A stretch of 64,000 bases of DNA from Deltaproteobacteria bacterium (GTDB lineage: Bacteria > Desulfobacterota > Desulfomonilia > UBA1062): contig JAHDQN010000073.1 in assembly GCA_018433775.1 (NCBI GenBank), positions 1-64,000 of the forward strand. The letters are read 5' to 3'. Both the position numbers and the translations under genes were made by a program. This document shows positions 28,089 to 36,440 of this stretch, piece after piece (position 1 is the first letter of the stretch; each line of letters opens with the position of its first letter). Under the pieces are notes generated by a model. It was given only the letters and a program-made list of their open reading frames with translations, was not told the DNA's origin and searched no databases.

Positions 28089-28439
28089 TTATCCCTTTCC
28101 CCGAAGCAAATTGCGAAGCTCCAGGATCACAGAGGCCAGCGAGGTCGCAGCGGCGGCAAAATAGCCGTATGCAGCGAGGAGATGCATCCGCTGGCTGTTT
28201 CTCTCGTATGCGTCGATGGTGCGGATGATGGACTTGGAATATTCGTCGAAGGTTCTGTCCGCCTCGGGGTCGTCTCCATGGTACTCGATGGCGTTCAGCC
28301 CGAACTGAAGGGGGGCGATGCGGGTTTTCTGCGCGGCAAGGATATGGAAGATCCCGATGGAGAGCTTCATGAGGAAGATCGCGATCCACACCATCAGGAG
28401 CATCCGCCGGTTTGAGGAGAATTTCGCCGAGAAGTTCAT
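28089..28439 (-). CDS. Small two-helix membrane protein, function unknown
   Basis: 116 aa. One hydrophobic helix lies at about 14-35 (LLMVWIAIFLMKLSIGIFHILAA reading in part) and a second near residue 88-106 (AAYGYFAAAATSLASVI), separated by a charged stretch with possible coiled-coil character (DRTFDEYSKSIIRTIDAYERNSQRM). No family recognised. No clear ribosome site precedes the ATG; internal Met codons at residues 13 and 16 are alternatives. The gene is divergent from purF. Coding status is supported by composition and by the helix-loop-helix layout only. Confidence 0.5.
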   Translation of the reverse strand: MNFSAKFSSNRRMLLMVWIAIFLMKLSIGIFHILAAQKTRIAPLQFGLNAIEYHGDDPEADRTFDEYSKSIIRTIDAYERNSQRMHLLAAYGYFAAAATSLASVILELRNLLRGKG

Positions 28440-28653
28440 ACGATTATAATTCTGCCCGGCGGGAAAAACTCAAGGCTTGCGCCGGTGCTCTGGTACCGGT
28501 TTTGCAAAATAACGGGCAGAAATATACTGCGGCATATCGGAGCATTGTCGGGGAAGGGCTGGGAGATGAGCAGTGCGAACGGACTTCCGCTGCGATAAGG
28601 GGCTTCACATTTGGTCGAATTATGTTAAATCAGACACCATGAAAGGGTGCGCA

Positions 28654-30042
28654 ATGCAGAGAATCAGAGACGATCACTGGCACGAAGAGTGTGGAGTATT
28701 CGGAATATACGGCGATCCCGAGGCCGCGGAGAAGACCTATCTGGGCCTGTACGCACTGCAGCACCGCGGACAGGAAAGCGCGGGCATCGCATCGACCGGT
28801 GGGGAAGACATCAAGCTGAAAAAAGGCACCGGCCTGGTATGGTCGGTCTTTTCCGACCCGGGCGCCATGCCCTCTTTGCGAGGCACGGCAGCGATCGGCC
28901 ACAACCGGTACTCGACCAGGGGGGCGAGCGATCTCGTCAATGCCCAGCCCATCTCGGTCGAGTGCAAGGCGGGCAAGATAGCCATGTCCCACAACGGCAC
29001 CATCACCAATGCCGTGGAACTCAGGCGTGAGCTGCAGTCGAGCGGGTCAATCTTTCAGACCACCTCGGACAGCGAGATCATCCTGCACCACATCGCCCGC
29101 TCCAGGGAGGAAACATTTCTGGGCATGTTCAAGGATGCCCTGTCCAGGCTCGTGGGCGCATATTGCTTCGTGCTGCTCACGCCCGAGCGGATGATCGCGG
29201 CCCGCGACCCGCACGGTTTCCGGCCCCTTTCTCTTGGCGTATCCGACGGCGCGTACGCGGTTGCCTCCGAGACCTGCGCCTTCGACATCATCGGCGCGGA
29301 GTATGTCAGGAGCGTCGAGCCGGGAGAGATCCTGGTATTCGATTCCGGGGGCATGACCTCGCACCGGATGAGCCCGGCACCCAGGATAACGCAGTGCATC
29401 TTCGAGCACATCTACTTCGCGCGTCCCGACAGCCTGGTGTTCGGTGAGAAGGTGGACAAGGTGCGCAGGAGGCTCGGGAAGCAGCTTGCCAGGGAGGCGC
29501 CGTGCGAGGCAGATATCGTCATCTCGGTCCCGGACTCCGGCAACACGGCGGCCCTGGGCTTTTCGCAGGAATCGGGAATCAAGTATGAGATCGGCCTCAT
29601 CCGCAACCACTACGTGGGCCGCACCTTCATCGCCCCGCATCAGGACAAGCGCAACCTCGACGTGAGAGTGAAGCTCAACCCCGTGCGCGGGGTCATCGAG
29701 GGCAAACGGGTGATTCTGGTGGACGACTCCATCGTTCGAGGCACCACCATGCGGCAGATCGTGCATCTGCTCCGTTCCAAGGGCGCCCGGGAGGTGCACG
29801 TGCGGATCAGCTCGCCCCCGGTCACGCATCCCTGCTTCTACGGCATCGACATCTCCTCGAGCGATGAGCTCATTGCCTGTAACCAGAATGTGCAGGATAT
29901 CGGAAACTATGTGGGCGCCGATTCCCTGGCCTATCTCTCCAACCGGGCACTCCTTCAGACCGTCGAAGACGGAAGCCGTTACTGCACCGCGTGCTTTACC
30001 GGCGACTTTCCCACCGAGGTGCCGGGAGACAACGACAAATAA
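28654..30042 (+). CDS. purF: Amidophosphoribosyltransferase (PurF)
   Basis: 462 aa; catalyses the first committed step of purine synthesis, PRPP plus glutamine to phosphoribosylamine. A 12-residue propeptide precedes the catalytic Cys13 (HEECGVFGIYG), the N-terminal nucleophile of the glutaminase domain. The phosphoribosyltransferase domain has the PRPP loop VILVDDSIVRGTT. Cysteines in ITQCIF, HPCFYG and YCTACF fit the four ligands of the [4Fe-4S] cluster found in Bacillus-type PurF. The ATG at 28654 follows AAAGGG and gives the normal propeptide length; earlier in-frame ATGs (28573, 28639) would add unusual residues. No other pur gene is adjacent. Confidence 0.95.
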   Translation: MQRIRDDHWHEECGVFGIYGDPEAAEKTYLGLYALQHRGQESAGIASTGGEDIKLKKGTGLVWSVFSDPGAMPSLRGTAAIGHNRYSTRGASDLVNAQPISVECKAGKIAMSHNGTITNAVELRRELQSSGSIFQTTSDSEIILHHIARSREETFLGMFKDALSRLVGAYCFVLLTPERMIAARDPHGFRPLSLGVSDGAYAVASETCAFDIIGAEYVRSVEPGEILVFDSGGMTSHRMSPAPRITQCIFEHIYFARPDSLVFGEKVDKVRRRLGKQLAREAPCEADIVISVPDSGNTAALGFSQESGIKYEIGLIRNHYVGRTFIAPHQDKRNLDVRVKLNPVRGVIEGKRVILVDDSIVRGTTMRQIVHLLRSKGAREVHVRISSPPVTHPCFYGIDISSSDELIACNQNVQDIGNYVGADSLAYLSNRALLQTVEDGSRYCTACFTGDFPTEVPGDNDK

Positions 30043-30395
30043 GGGTCTTGAGCGGATCGCGTCGCCTTCTCCGGTTCCGGGAGGGCCGGAATCGTGCAAC
30101 AAAATTGATCCGAAGCAGGTGTTATGAACAATATTGTGCCGAGCCCGTTCCCCGGAGTGTCAATGAATCCGGATTGATCTGATCGGTTTCAGCATCGCGA
30201 CCCTCTTGTCTACAAAGTGCAGTCAGACAGCCCGATGACGATGTCAACCCCGTATTGATCGGCCTCCCCATGCCTCAGGAATGCCTGTCATTTGCTCAGG
30301 GGGCATTGCGAGAGGCCTGGATGAATGAATCGGCGCAAACCCGGACGGCGAAAGCCGCTGCATGCCTTGAACGGGTGCCGGCCTCCGGATGGGTA

Positions 30396-30416
30396 GCAAG
30401 AACAGTGATATCTTGC
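30396..30416. promoter_or_regulatory. Dyad, candidate upstream activator site
   Basis: GCAAGA, 9-bp spacer, TCTTGC; centre about 75 bp upstream of the predicted sigma-54 transcription start. Position suits an enhancer-binding protein, but it does not match the NtrC consensus that I know. Confidence 0.3.
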
Positions 30417-30454
30417 AGCCGCCGATCTTTTGGGGTATCAATGACAAGGCCGCC

Positions 30455-30470
30455 TGGCACAAAGGTTGCT
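30455..30470 (+). promoter_or_regulatory. Sigma-54 (RpoN) promoter
   Basis: TGGCAC-N5-TTGCT is a full match to the -24/-12 consensus, with GG and GC in exact register. It lies 121 bp upstream of the start codon at 30592, predicting a leader of about 110 nt that ends in a strong AGGAGG ribosome site. It is the only such match noticed in the intergenic sequence of the window. Confidence 0.7.
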
Positions 30471-30591
30471 GGCATGAGGTGGCCGGATATCGAGGGAAGG
30501 GCTTAAGGAACAGGGCTTCTGTAAAAAAACGGCGAGTCTGTTTCACTGACGCGACGGTCCGGCCTACAACAAAGGATTTCAGGAGGAACAT

Positions 30592-31815
30592 ATGGCTTTT
30601 ATCGGTGAGGATCTCTTTCATTTTCAGGCATCACTCGTTCAGTCGGGCACATCGTTCGAGGAGTTCATCCGCGATAATTACGTCGATAAGTGGGTGAACG
30701 ATTCACTCTTTTGCGCAATGAATATCCGCACGACGTTCGTGACCGCCATCCATAATTTCCTCGTCAATGAAGGCCTGATCAATATCGAGCGGGTTCAGAT
30801 GAGCCCGGTGACCGACCCCCTTGCGCACGATGTGGAGCATGTGCCCACCATCCACTACAAGGGGATGCCTTATGTGGTCACCCACTCCATGATCTATATG
30901 AAGTTTCTCGCGTGCTTCAACAAGCGAGTGAGGGGCATATTCGTCGACTCGCCCAACATAAGGCTGGAGATCGAGAGCCCGCAGAGGAAGCAGCGCGGCA
31001 AGTATCTCATCGACTTCTCGCAGATCGACGTTGAGCTCAGGCGCGGCCGCGGGATCGGACTCGACGAGTACAAGAACTCACCGAAGAAGGTGGAAGGCAT
31101 CCTCAAGGAAGACTACGAGAGGGTCATCGATTTCTTCGAGCGGATGATCATCGCGGCCTGCGGGGCCGTGGCCGAGAAGAACGAAACCGAGCTCAAGGAG
31201 CTGGGTGTGGCCATGGAGGTGCCCAGGCAGCCGTTTCCGCGCATCCGACACACCGATGCCCTGAAGAAGCACGGCAAGCTGGACACCGATGCCAAGCTGG
31301 GCAGGGAAATACCCACCCCGTTTTTCTGGATCACCGGGCTTATGCGGGAGAACTACGACCTCATCTATCCCTATCTCCTGTACGACGGGTCCAAGGTGCC
31401 GCTGGAATCGTACAATTCCGATATGATCTACAACTACGACCTCTGCGCCAAGCCCCTCATACGCGATACGAACACCTATGGCGACGCCCTGGAGGTTCTT
31501 TCCGGAGCGATCCGCGAGTGGCTCTATGAGCCCATCGTCCAGCGCCTCATCGACAACCGGATCATACCCGAGGCCCCGGTCTTCAACAACGGGGTCCTGG
31601 AAAACATCTCGGTCCTGGACGGCTACGGGCCGTTCCTCACCGCAGTGCACATGATGAGCAGGGACGGGCAGTCCTACTTCCCGGACACCATGGGAGGCGG
31701 CATCGGGGTCGAGCGCTCGCTCTATGCGCTGCTCAAGGGCCCGAAGATCGAGAAGATCGACGATGTGACCTGCTTCGGCAAGAACCCCGACTCCTACCCA
31801 ATCTTCCTCTACTAA
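30592..31815 (+). CDS. Class II aaRS-like protein (asparagine synthetase A / AsnRS catalytic-core paralogue)
   Basis: 407 aa. It looks like the catalytic core of an aspartyl/asparaginyl-tRNA synthetase without the anticodon-binding domain. Visible are a motif-2-like stretch (RGIFVDSPNIRLEIE), the AsnRS-like segment RIRHTDALKKHGKLD followed by TPFFWITG, and motif 3 (MGGGIGVERSLYAL) with the ATP-binding Arg. Known free-standing relatives (AsnA and the archaeal AS-AR) amidate aspartate to asparagine rather than charge tRNA. The residue count is longer than AS-AR (about 300), so a new activity is possible. The ATG follows AGGAGG by 6 bp. A sigma-54 promoter upstream fits a nitrogen-assimilation role. 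Assigning asparagine synthesis is inference. Confidence 0.7.
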   Translation: MAFIGEDLFHFQASLVQSGTSFEEFIRDNYVDKWVNDSLFCAMNIRTTFVTAIHNFLVNEGLINIERVQMSPVTDPLAHDVEHVPTIHYKGMPYVVTHSMIYMKFLACFNKRVRGIFVDSPNIRLEIESPQRKQRGKYLIDFSQIDVELRRGRGIGLDEYKNSPKKVEGILKEDYERVIDFFERMIIAACGAVAEKNETELKELGVAMEVPRQPFPRIRHTDALKKHGKLDTDAKLGREIPTPFFWITGLMRENYDLIYPYLLYDGSKVPLESYNSDMIYNYDLCAKPLIRDTNTYGDALEVLSGAIREWLYEPIVQRLIDNRIIPEAPVFNNGVLENISVLDGYGPFLTAVHMMSRDGQSYFPDTMGGGIGVERSLYALLKGPKIEKIDDVTCFGKNPDSYPIFLY

Positions 31816-31839
31816 TCGGGGACGTACTAATCGGGGACG
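31810..31839 (+). repeat. Perfect 15-bp tandem duplication across a stop codon
   Basis: TACTAATCGGGGACG occurs twice head to tail. The first copy contains the last codon and the TAA of the AsnRS-like gene. The second copy runs into GGTTCACATTT, a string of the kind I recall at edges of REP/Y1-transposase-associated units in deltaproteobacteria. Confidence 0.7.
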
Positions 31840-32215
31840 GGTTCACATTTCCGGGCAAGCTCACGCTCTCTCTGCGGGTGAGGACACAGGAGCTCCTCAT
31901 GCTGTCTGCCCGCAAATAATAGACGGCCCTCCTTTCAAGCGTGTGGGGACACAGGGCCGTTCAGGTGTTGCCGGAGGCGTTGTTCTTTTCCCTCACCTCG
32001 CTCGATGGCAGCCGGGGGCGGTGGGATCGCAGACGGTCATTCATGCCTTTGACGACCGGACTCGAGGTGTGTCCCGATTCAATATGGAGCCATGGTCAAG
32101 GATCATGGCCCTGCTTGTGTGCCGTCAGAACCCGCTGTCTCTTTGATACCGGCCGAGCGGCATCTATGTATAAGTATAGGGAGACCGATCCAGGCACACG
32201 GTAAGGGCTTGGGAC
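31816..32215. other. Intergenic region with nested hairpin, possible mobile-element debris
   Basis: 400 bp with no convincing gene. A nested inverted repeat is present: outer arms 31873-31878 / 31909-31914 and inner arms 31879-31884 / 31894-31899. The motif GGGGACACAGG also appears twice in variant form (31879 and 31944 regions). The end of the region should contain the promoter of the exporter operon, but none stands out. Confidence 0.4.
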
Positions 32216-33436
32216 ATGCCTGACAAAGATCTCGGAAAGCTTGCCATAGAGAAGGAGGAGAAGCAGCGGAAAAAGAAGGTGCGCCGGTTGCGGGTGCCTG
32301 TGCCTCTGCTCGTCCTCCTGGCCGTGGTTCTTGCAGTCTCGGCGGCTGCATGGCTCTATCTCTCCCGGGGAGTGCCCGTCCAGACCACGGCCGTCGCCCG
32401 GGTATATCCGGCTCAGGTGCTCACCAGGCTCACGGCCAGCGGCTATGTGGTGGCGCAGCGCAGGGCCGATGTGGGCACCAAGATCACGGGCCAGCTGGTA
32501 TCGCTCCTGGTGGAAGAGGGGGATGCCGTGGAAGAGGGCCAGGTGCTCGCGCGGCTCGAGAGCGAAGAGGCCGCCGCCATGGTTCGGGAAGCACAGTCGA
32601 ATCTCACCCTTGCCGAGGCCCGGCTGAGGGAAGCCGGGGCAAACCTGGAAAACGCACAGAGGGATTTCGGGCGGATGGAAAACCTGGCAGAATCGGGTGC
32701 GGTATCACGCTCGGAGTATGACGCGGCCCAAACCGCCTATCTTGCCGCCAGGGCTACTCACCAGGCGGCTCAGGCCGCTGTGGAGGCGAGCAGGGCGGCC
32801 CTGGAGCGGGCCAGGGTCTCGCTGTCGTACACCGAGATCACGGCCCCGTTCGACGCCGTGGTCCTCACCAAAAACGCGGACGTGGGCGATATCATCACCT
32901 CGCTGGGTGCGGCCGCACAGGCAAAGGGATCCGTGGTCAGCATCGCGGACCTCTCCTCGCTGCAGGTGGAGGCCGATGTCTCAGAGTCCAATATCGGCAT
33001 GGTGTCGGTGGGCCAGCCCTGCGACATCACCCTGGACGCGCTTCCCCAGGAGCGGTTCAGGGGCGTGGTGGACTCCATCGTGCCCACTGTGGAGAGGGCA
33101 CAGGCAACGGTGCTCGTGAAGGTGCGTTTCCTGAATCCCGGATCCGGGATCCTGCCTGAGATGAGCGCCAGGGTGGGGTTCCTCTCACGGTCCCTGGGCC
33201 CGGATGAGTGGAGGCCCCGGAATATGGTGGACAGCCGGGCGATCGTACGCTCGGAGGAGGGATTTTTCGTTTTTCTGGTCGAGGGCGAGCGTGTCCGGAA
33301 GACGCCTGTGCGGACCGGCGAGCGATTCGGTGACATGATAGTCGTGCTCCGGGGCGTGCAACCCGGAGACATGGTGGTCGAAGCACCGCCCGAGGACCTG
33401 GGGGACGGCGAACGGATCACGATCGTCGAGGAGTGA
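32216..33436 (+). CDS. Membrane fusion (periplasmic adaptor) protein of MacA/HlyD type
   Basis: 406 aa. A short basic cytoplasmic tail (KEEKQRKKKVRRLR) leads to one membrane helix (about 25-45). The periplasmic part follows the adaptor order: half lipoyl motif (GYVVAQRRADVGTKITG), a long alpha-helical coiled-coil hairpin (about 120-210, rich in A/E/R), the second lipoyl half (SYTEITAPFDAVVLTKNADVGD), then beta-barrel and membrane-proximal domains. In MacA-like systems this protein links the inner-membrane ABC transporter to an outer-membrane channel; no TolC-like gene is present here. It is the first gene of a tightly packed operon with the ATPase and two permeases. Confidence 0.88.
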   Translation: MPDKDLGKLAIEKEEKQRKKKVRRLRVPVPLLVLLAVVLAVSAAAWLYLSRGVPVQTTAVARVYPAQVLTRLTASGYVVAQRRADVGTKITGQLVSLLVEEGDAVEEGQVLARLESEEAAAMVREAQSNLTLAEARLREAGANLENAQRDFGRMENLAESGAVSRSEYDAAQTAYLAARATHQAAQAAVEASRAALERARVSLSYTEITAPFDAVVLTKNADVGDIITSLGAAAQAKGSVVSIADLSSLQVEADVSESNIGMVSVGQPCDITLDALPQERFRGVVDSIVPTVERAQATVLVKVRFLNPGSGILPEMSARVGFLSRSLGPDEWRPRNMVDSRAIVRSEEGFFVFLVEGERVRKTPVRTGERFGDMIVVLRGVQPGDMVVEAPPEDLGDGERITIVEE

Positions 33437-33438
33437 GG

Positions 33439-34122
33439 GTGGAGAACGACGCGAACATCGTCGAGGTCAGGAACATCTGCAAGTCATACCAGCGGGGGGA
33501 GCACACGATCACGGTGCTCAATGACATCTCATTCGACATCGCCCGGGGGGAGTTCCTCGCGATCATGGGCCCGTCGGGCTCGGGCAAGAGCACGCTGCTC
33601 AACCTCATCGCGGGTATCGACCGGGCCGACAGCGGCTCGATCGTGGTCAACGGCGAAGACATCATCCGGCTTTCCGAAACCGAGCTCGCGGGGTGGCGCG
33701 CGGACAACGTGGGGTTCATCTTTCAGTTCTACAATCTCATCCCGGTGCTCACTGCCGCGGAAAACGTGGACCTGCCCCTGCATCTGACCGGGCTCTCGAA
33801 AAAGGACAGACAGGAGCACGTAGAGGCCGCCCTGGGCATGGTGAATCTCACCAGCCGTATGGACCACTATCCTTCGCAGCTCTCGGGAGGGGAGCAGCAG
33901 CGGGTGGCCATTGCGCGGGCCATCGTCACCGACCCCGCGATCCTGGTGGCGGACGAGCCCACCGGAGACCTGGACCGCAGATCCGCCCAGGACATCCTCG
34001 GGCTCATGGAACGCATGAACACCGAGCTGGGCAAGACCATCGTCATGGTGACACACGATCCCCACGCCGCACAGAGCGCCCATCTTACCCGGCACCTCGA
34101 AAAGGGCGAGTTCAGCGTATGA
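33439..34122 (+). CDS. ABC transporter ATPase, LolD/MacB type
   Basis: 227 aa. All ABC motifs are present: Walker A GPSGSGKST, Q-loop FQFYNLIPVL, signature LSGGEQQRVAIARAIV, Walker B ILVADEPTGDLD and the switch His in MVTHD. The FYNLIPVLTAAENVDLP run is typical of the LolD/MacB/FtsE subfamily, which drives mechanotransmission rather than classic transport. The GTG at 33439 has GAGGAG 5 bp upstream and lies just after the adaptor stop; a GTG at 33433 overlapping that stop is possible. The gene's ATGA end overlaps the first permease by 4 bp, indicating translational coupling. Confidence 0.92.
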   Translation: MENDANIVEVRNICKSYQRGEHTITVLNDISFDIARGEFLAIMGPSGSGKSTLLNLIAGIDRADSGSIVVNGEDIIRLSETELAGWRADNVGFIFQFYNLIPVLTAAENVDLPLHLTGLSKKDRQEHVEAALGMVNLTSRMDHYPSQLSGGEQQRVAIARAIVTDPAILVADEPTGDLDRRSAQDILGLMERMNTELGKTIVMVTHDPHAAQSAHLTRHLEKGEFSV

Positions 34123-35276
34123 TCCTGTGGAAGATGATCTTCAAAAACGCCTTCAGGCACAAGCTGCGGACCGCGCTCACCATTCTTGCGGTGGGGGTCG
34201 CCATACTGGCGTTCGGGCTGCTGCGTACCGTGATCAGCACCTGGTATGCGGGTGTGGAGGGATCATCCGCCACCCGGCTCATCACCCGCAACGCGGTCTC
34301 TCTGATCTTTCCGCTGCCCCTGTCCTACTACAACAAGATCCGGCAGGTGGATCAGGTTGAGACGGTCTCATACGGGAGCTGGTTCGGCGGCATCTATATC
34401 ACCGAAGAGAATTTCTTTGCCAACTTCGCCGTGGAGGCCGAGACCTATCTGGAACTGCATCCGGAGTTTGTCATCCCCGGCGACCAGCAGGAAGGCTTCC
34501 TGCGGGACAGGCGCGGGTTTATCGCCGGCAGGCAGCTGGCGGAGCGCTTCGGGTGGGAGATCGGCGACATCGTCACGCTTCAGGGAACCATCTACCCGGG
34601 CAACTGGGAGTTCCAGCTCCAGGCCGTCTACCGGGGCCGGGACGAGAGTGTCGACGAGAATCAGTTTTTCTTTCACTGGGAGTACCTCAACGAGACCCTC
34701 GAAGAGACCGACCCGGCTATGGCCGACCAGGTGGGTTTTTACCTGGTGGGCGTCACCGACCCCGATCTGGCGGCACAGGTGGCGGAAGAGATCGATGCCA
34801 TGTTCGAGAACTCGCCGGCCGTAACGATCACCGAGACCGAGGAATCCTTTCTGCTCGGCTTCATCTCCATGACCGAGGCCATCATCCAGGTGATCCGGCT
34901 GGTGTCGTTCGTGGTCATCGCGATCATCCTGGCAGTGGTGGCCAACACCATGGCCATGACCACCCGGGAGAGGACCGGTGAGTATGCGGTTCTCAAGACT
35001 CTCGGCTATTCCGGCACCCAGATCACGATCCTGATCATGGGCGAGGCGCTGGTGATCTCTCTGTGCGGCGCGCTGGTGGGGATCGTGCTCACCTATCCCG
35101 CGGCATCCGGCTTCCGGCAGGCTCTCAAGGCCTTCTTCCCCACGTTCAATGTGGAGCCTGCGACCATCCTGCTGGATCTGGGAATCGGCATGTTCGTGGG
35201 AATCATCGCATCACTGATACCGGCCCGGCAGGCTGTCCACATCCGGATCGCCGAGGGTTTGAGGAGGATCGGATAG
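34119..35276 (+). CDS. ABC transporter permease, FtsX/MacB type (first)
   Basis: 386 aa. Topology is that of the MacB membrane half: one helix near the N-terminus (TALTILAVGVAILAFGLLR), a periplasmic domain of about 220 residues, then three C-terminal helices (from IIQVIRLVSFVVIAIILAVV). The conserved TTRERTGEYAVLKTLGYS coupling segment between helices 2 and 3 contacts the ATPase. The start ATG at 34119 overlaps the ATPase stop. The frame is open far upstream within the ATPase gene, but that extension is an alternate-frame artefact. Likely acts as a heterodimer with the next permease. Confidence 0.9.
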   Translation: MILWKMIFKNAFRHKLRTALTILAVGVAILAFGLLRTVISTWYAGVEGSSATRLITRNAVSLIFPLPLSYYNKIRQVDQVETVSYGSWFGGIYITEENFFANFAVEAETYLELHPEFVIPGDQQEGFLRDRRGFIAGRQLAERFGWEIGDIVTLQGTIYPGNWEFQLQAVYRGRDESVDENQFFFHWEYLNETLEETDPAMADQVGFYLVGVTDPDLAAQVAEEIDAMFENSPAVTITETEESFLLGFISMTEAIIQVIRLVSFVVIAIILAVVANTMAMTTRERTGEYAVLKTLGYSGTQITILIMGEALVISLCGALVGIVLTYPAASGFRQALKAFFPTFNVEPATILLDLGIGMFVGIIASLIPARQAVHIRIAEGLRRIG

Positions 35277-36440
35277 ATGGCCGTTCCGCTCTCCTACAGC
35301 ATCCGCAGCCTCCGGACCCGGCGGCTCACCACGGTTCTGACCGCGGGCGGCATGGCCCTGGTGGTGTTCGTTTTCGCCACGATCCTCATGCTTGCCGAGG
35401 GCCTGGAGAAGACACTGGTTCAGACCGGCTCTCCCGACAACCTGCTGATCCTGAGAAAGGGGGCCACCGGCGAGGTGGACAGTGCCATCGAGCTGGACAG
35501 GGCCGCAGTGGTCGAATCCCTGCCCGGCATAGCCGTCGATGACCTGGGCAGGCCCCTTCTGGCCAAAGAGGTGGTGGTACTCATCACGATGGACAAGAGG
35601 GGGGGAGGGTCATCAAATGTCGCGGTGAGAGGTATCGGCAGGCAGTCTCTCGCCCTGCGGCCCCAGGTGGATATCGTGAGGGGCCGGATGCCGCGGTTCG
35701 GGGTTCACGAGATGCTGGTGGGGCAGAGCCTGGTGAGGAGGTTCGAGGGGCTGGATGTGGGCGGCACCCTTTCCGGTACGCTGGAAGACTGGAGGGTGGT
35801 GGGAGTCATGGATGCGGGCAACACGGCCTTCAACTCCGAGATATGGGCCGATGCCGAGCAGGTGATGCAGGCGTTCCGGCGCGAGGCATACTCCCTGGTG
35901 CTCTTCCGGCTTCAGGAAGACGTCCCCTTGGACGAGGTAAGGGCGATCGTGGAGAACGACCCCCGGCTCACGCTCCAGGCCAGGATCGAATCGAACTTCT
36001 ACCAGGAACAGTCTGAGATGATGGCGAGATTCCTGCGGGTGCTCGGCATCACCCTGACCGTGATCTTCTCGCTGGGTGCGGTGATCGGGGCCATGATCAC
36101 CATGTATTCGGCCGTGGCGAACCGAACGGCCGAGATCGGCACCTTGAGGGCGCTCGGTTTCCGGCGCAGGGCCGTTCTGTTGAGCTTTCTCGCGGAATCG
36201 CTTTTCCTGGGCTTTGTGGGAGGGTGCGTGGGGCTCTTTTTCGCCTCGTTCATGCAGTTCATCACCATCTCGACCCTGAACTTCCAGTCATTCTCCGAGC
36301 TGGCCTTCCGGTTCACCCTCACCCCGGTCATCCTGACCCAGTCCCTGGTCTTCGCCCTGGCCATGGGCTTCATCGGCGGGGTTCTGCCGGCGTTCAGGGC
36401 ATCCCGGATGCAGATCGTGGACGCGCTTCGCACGAGCTGA
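35277..36440 (+). CDS. ABC transporter permease, FtsX/MacB type (second)
   Basis: 387 aa, the same one-plus-three helix topology as the preceding permease. The N-terminal helix is LTTVLTAGGMALVVFVFATILM, the periplasmic domain runs to about 255, and the last three helices begin at ITLTVIFSLGAVIGAMI. The NRTAEIGTLRALGFRRR coupling segment is present. The ATG follows the previous stop with no gap. Two divergent permeases with one ATPase suggest an asymmetric transporter, as in LolCDE. The substrate (lipid, lipoprotein, peptide or glycolipid) is unknown. Confidence 0.9.
   Translation: MAVPLSYSIRSLRTRRLTTVLTAGGMALVVFVFATILMLAEGLEKTLVQTGSPDNLLILRKGATGEVDSAIELDRAAVVESLPGIAVDDLGRPLLAKEVVVLITMDKRGGGSSNVAVRGIGRQSLALRPQVDIVRGRMPRFGVHEMLVGQSLVRRFEGLDVGGTLSGTLEDWRVVGVMDAGNTAFNSEIWADAEQVMQAFRREAYSLVLFRLQEDVPLDEVRAIVENDPRLTLQARIESNFYQEQSEMMARFLRVLGITLTVIFSLGAVIGAMITMYSAVANRTAEIGTLRALGFRRRAVLLSFLAESLFLGFVGGCVGLFFASFMQFITISTLNFQSFSELAFRFTLTPVILTQSLVFALAMGFIGGVLPAFRASRMQIVDALRTS

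Larger units (their letters stand above)
30043..30591 (+). other. Long regulatory upstream region of the AsnRS-like gene
   Basis: 549 bp with no convincing gene. It contains a consensus sigma-54 promoter (30455-30470), a dyad upstream of it (30396-30416) and a perfect GNRA-capped hairpin (CGGC-GAAA-GCCG, 30346-30357). The length and layout fit an enhancer-dependent control region. I could not match any known riboswitch consensus. Confidence 0.5.

Noticed and set aside
30331..30420. A c-di-GMP (GEMM-I) riboswitch in the leader of the AsnRS-like gene
   Set aside because: GCAAACC and a GAAA-capped stem resemble parts of the motif, but the conserved second half (ACGCAAAGCC, then GGGTTACC) is absent. 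The stretch also lies upstream of the predicted sigma-54 transcription start.
33693..34118. A much longer N-terminus for the first permease reaching into the ATPase gene
   Set aside because: The extension is out of frame with the ATPase, lacks domain similarity, and the ATG at 34119 overlapping the ATPase stop is a typical coupled start.
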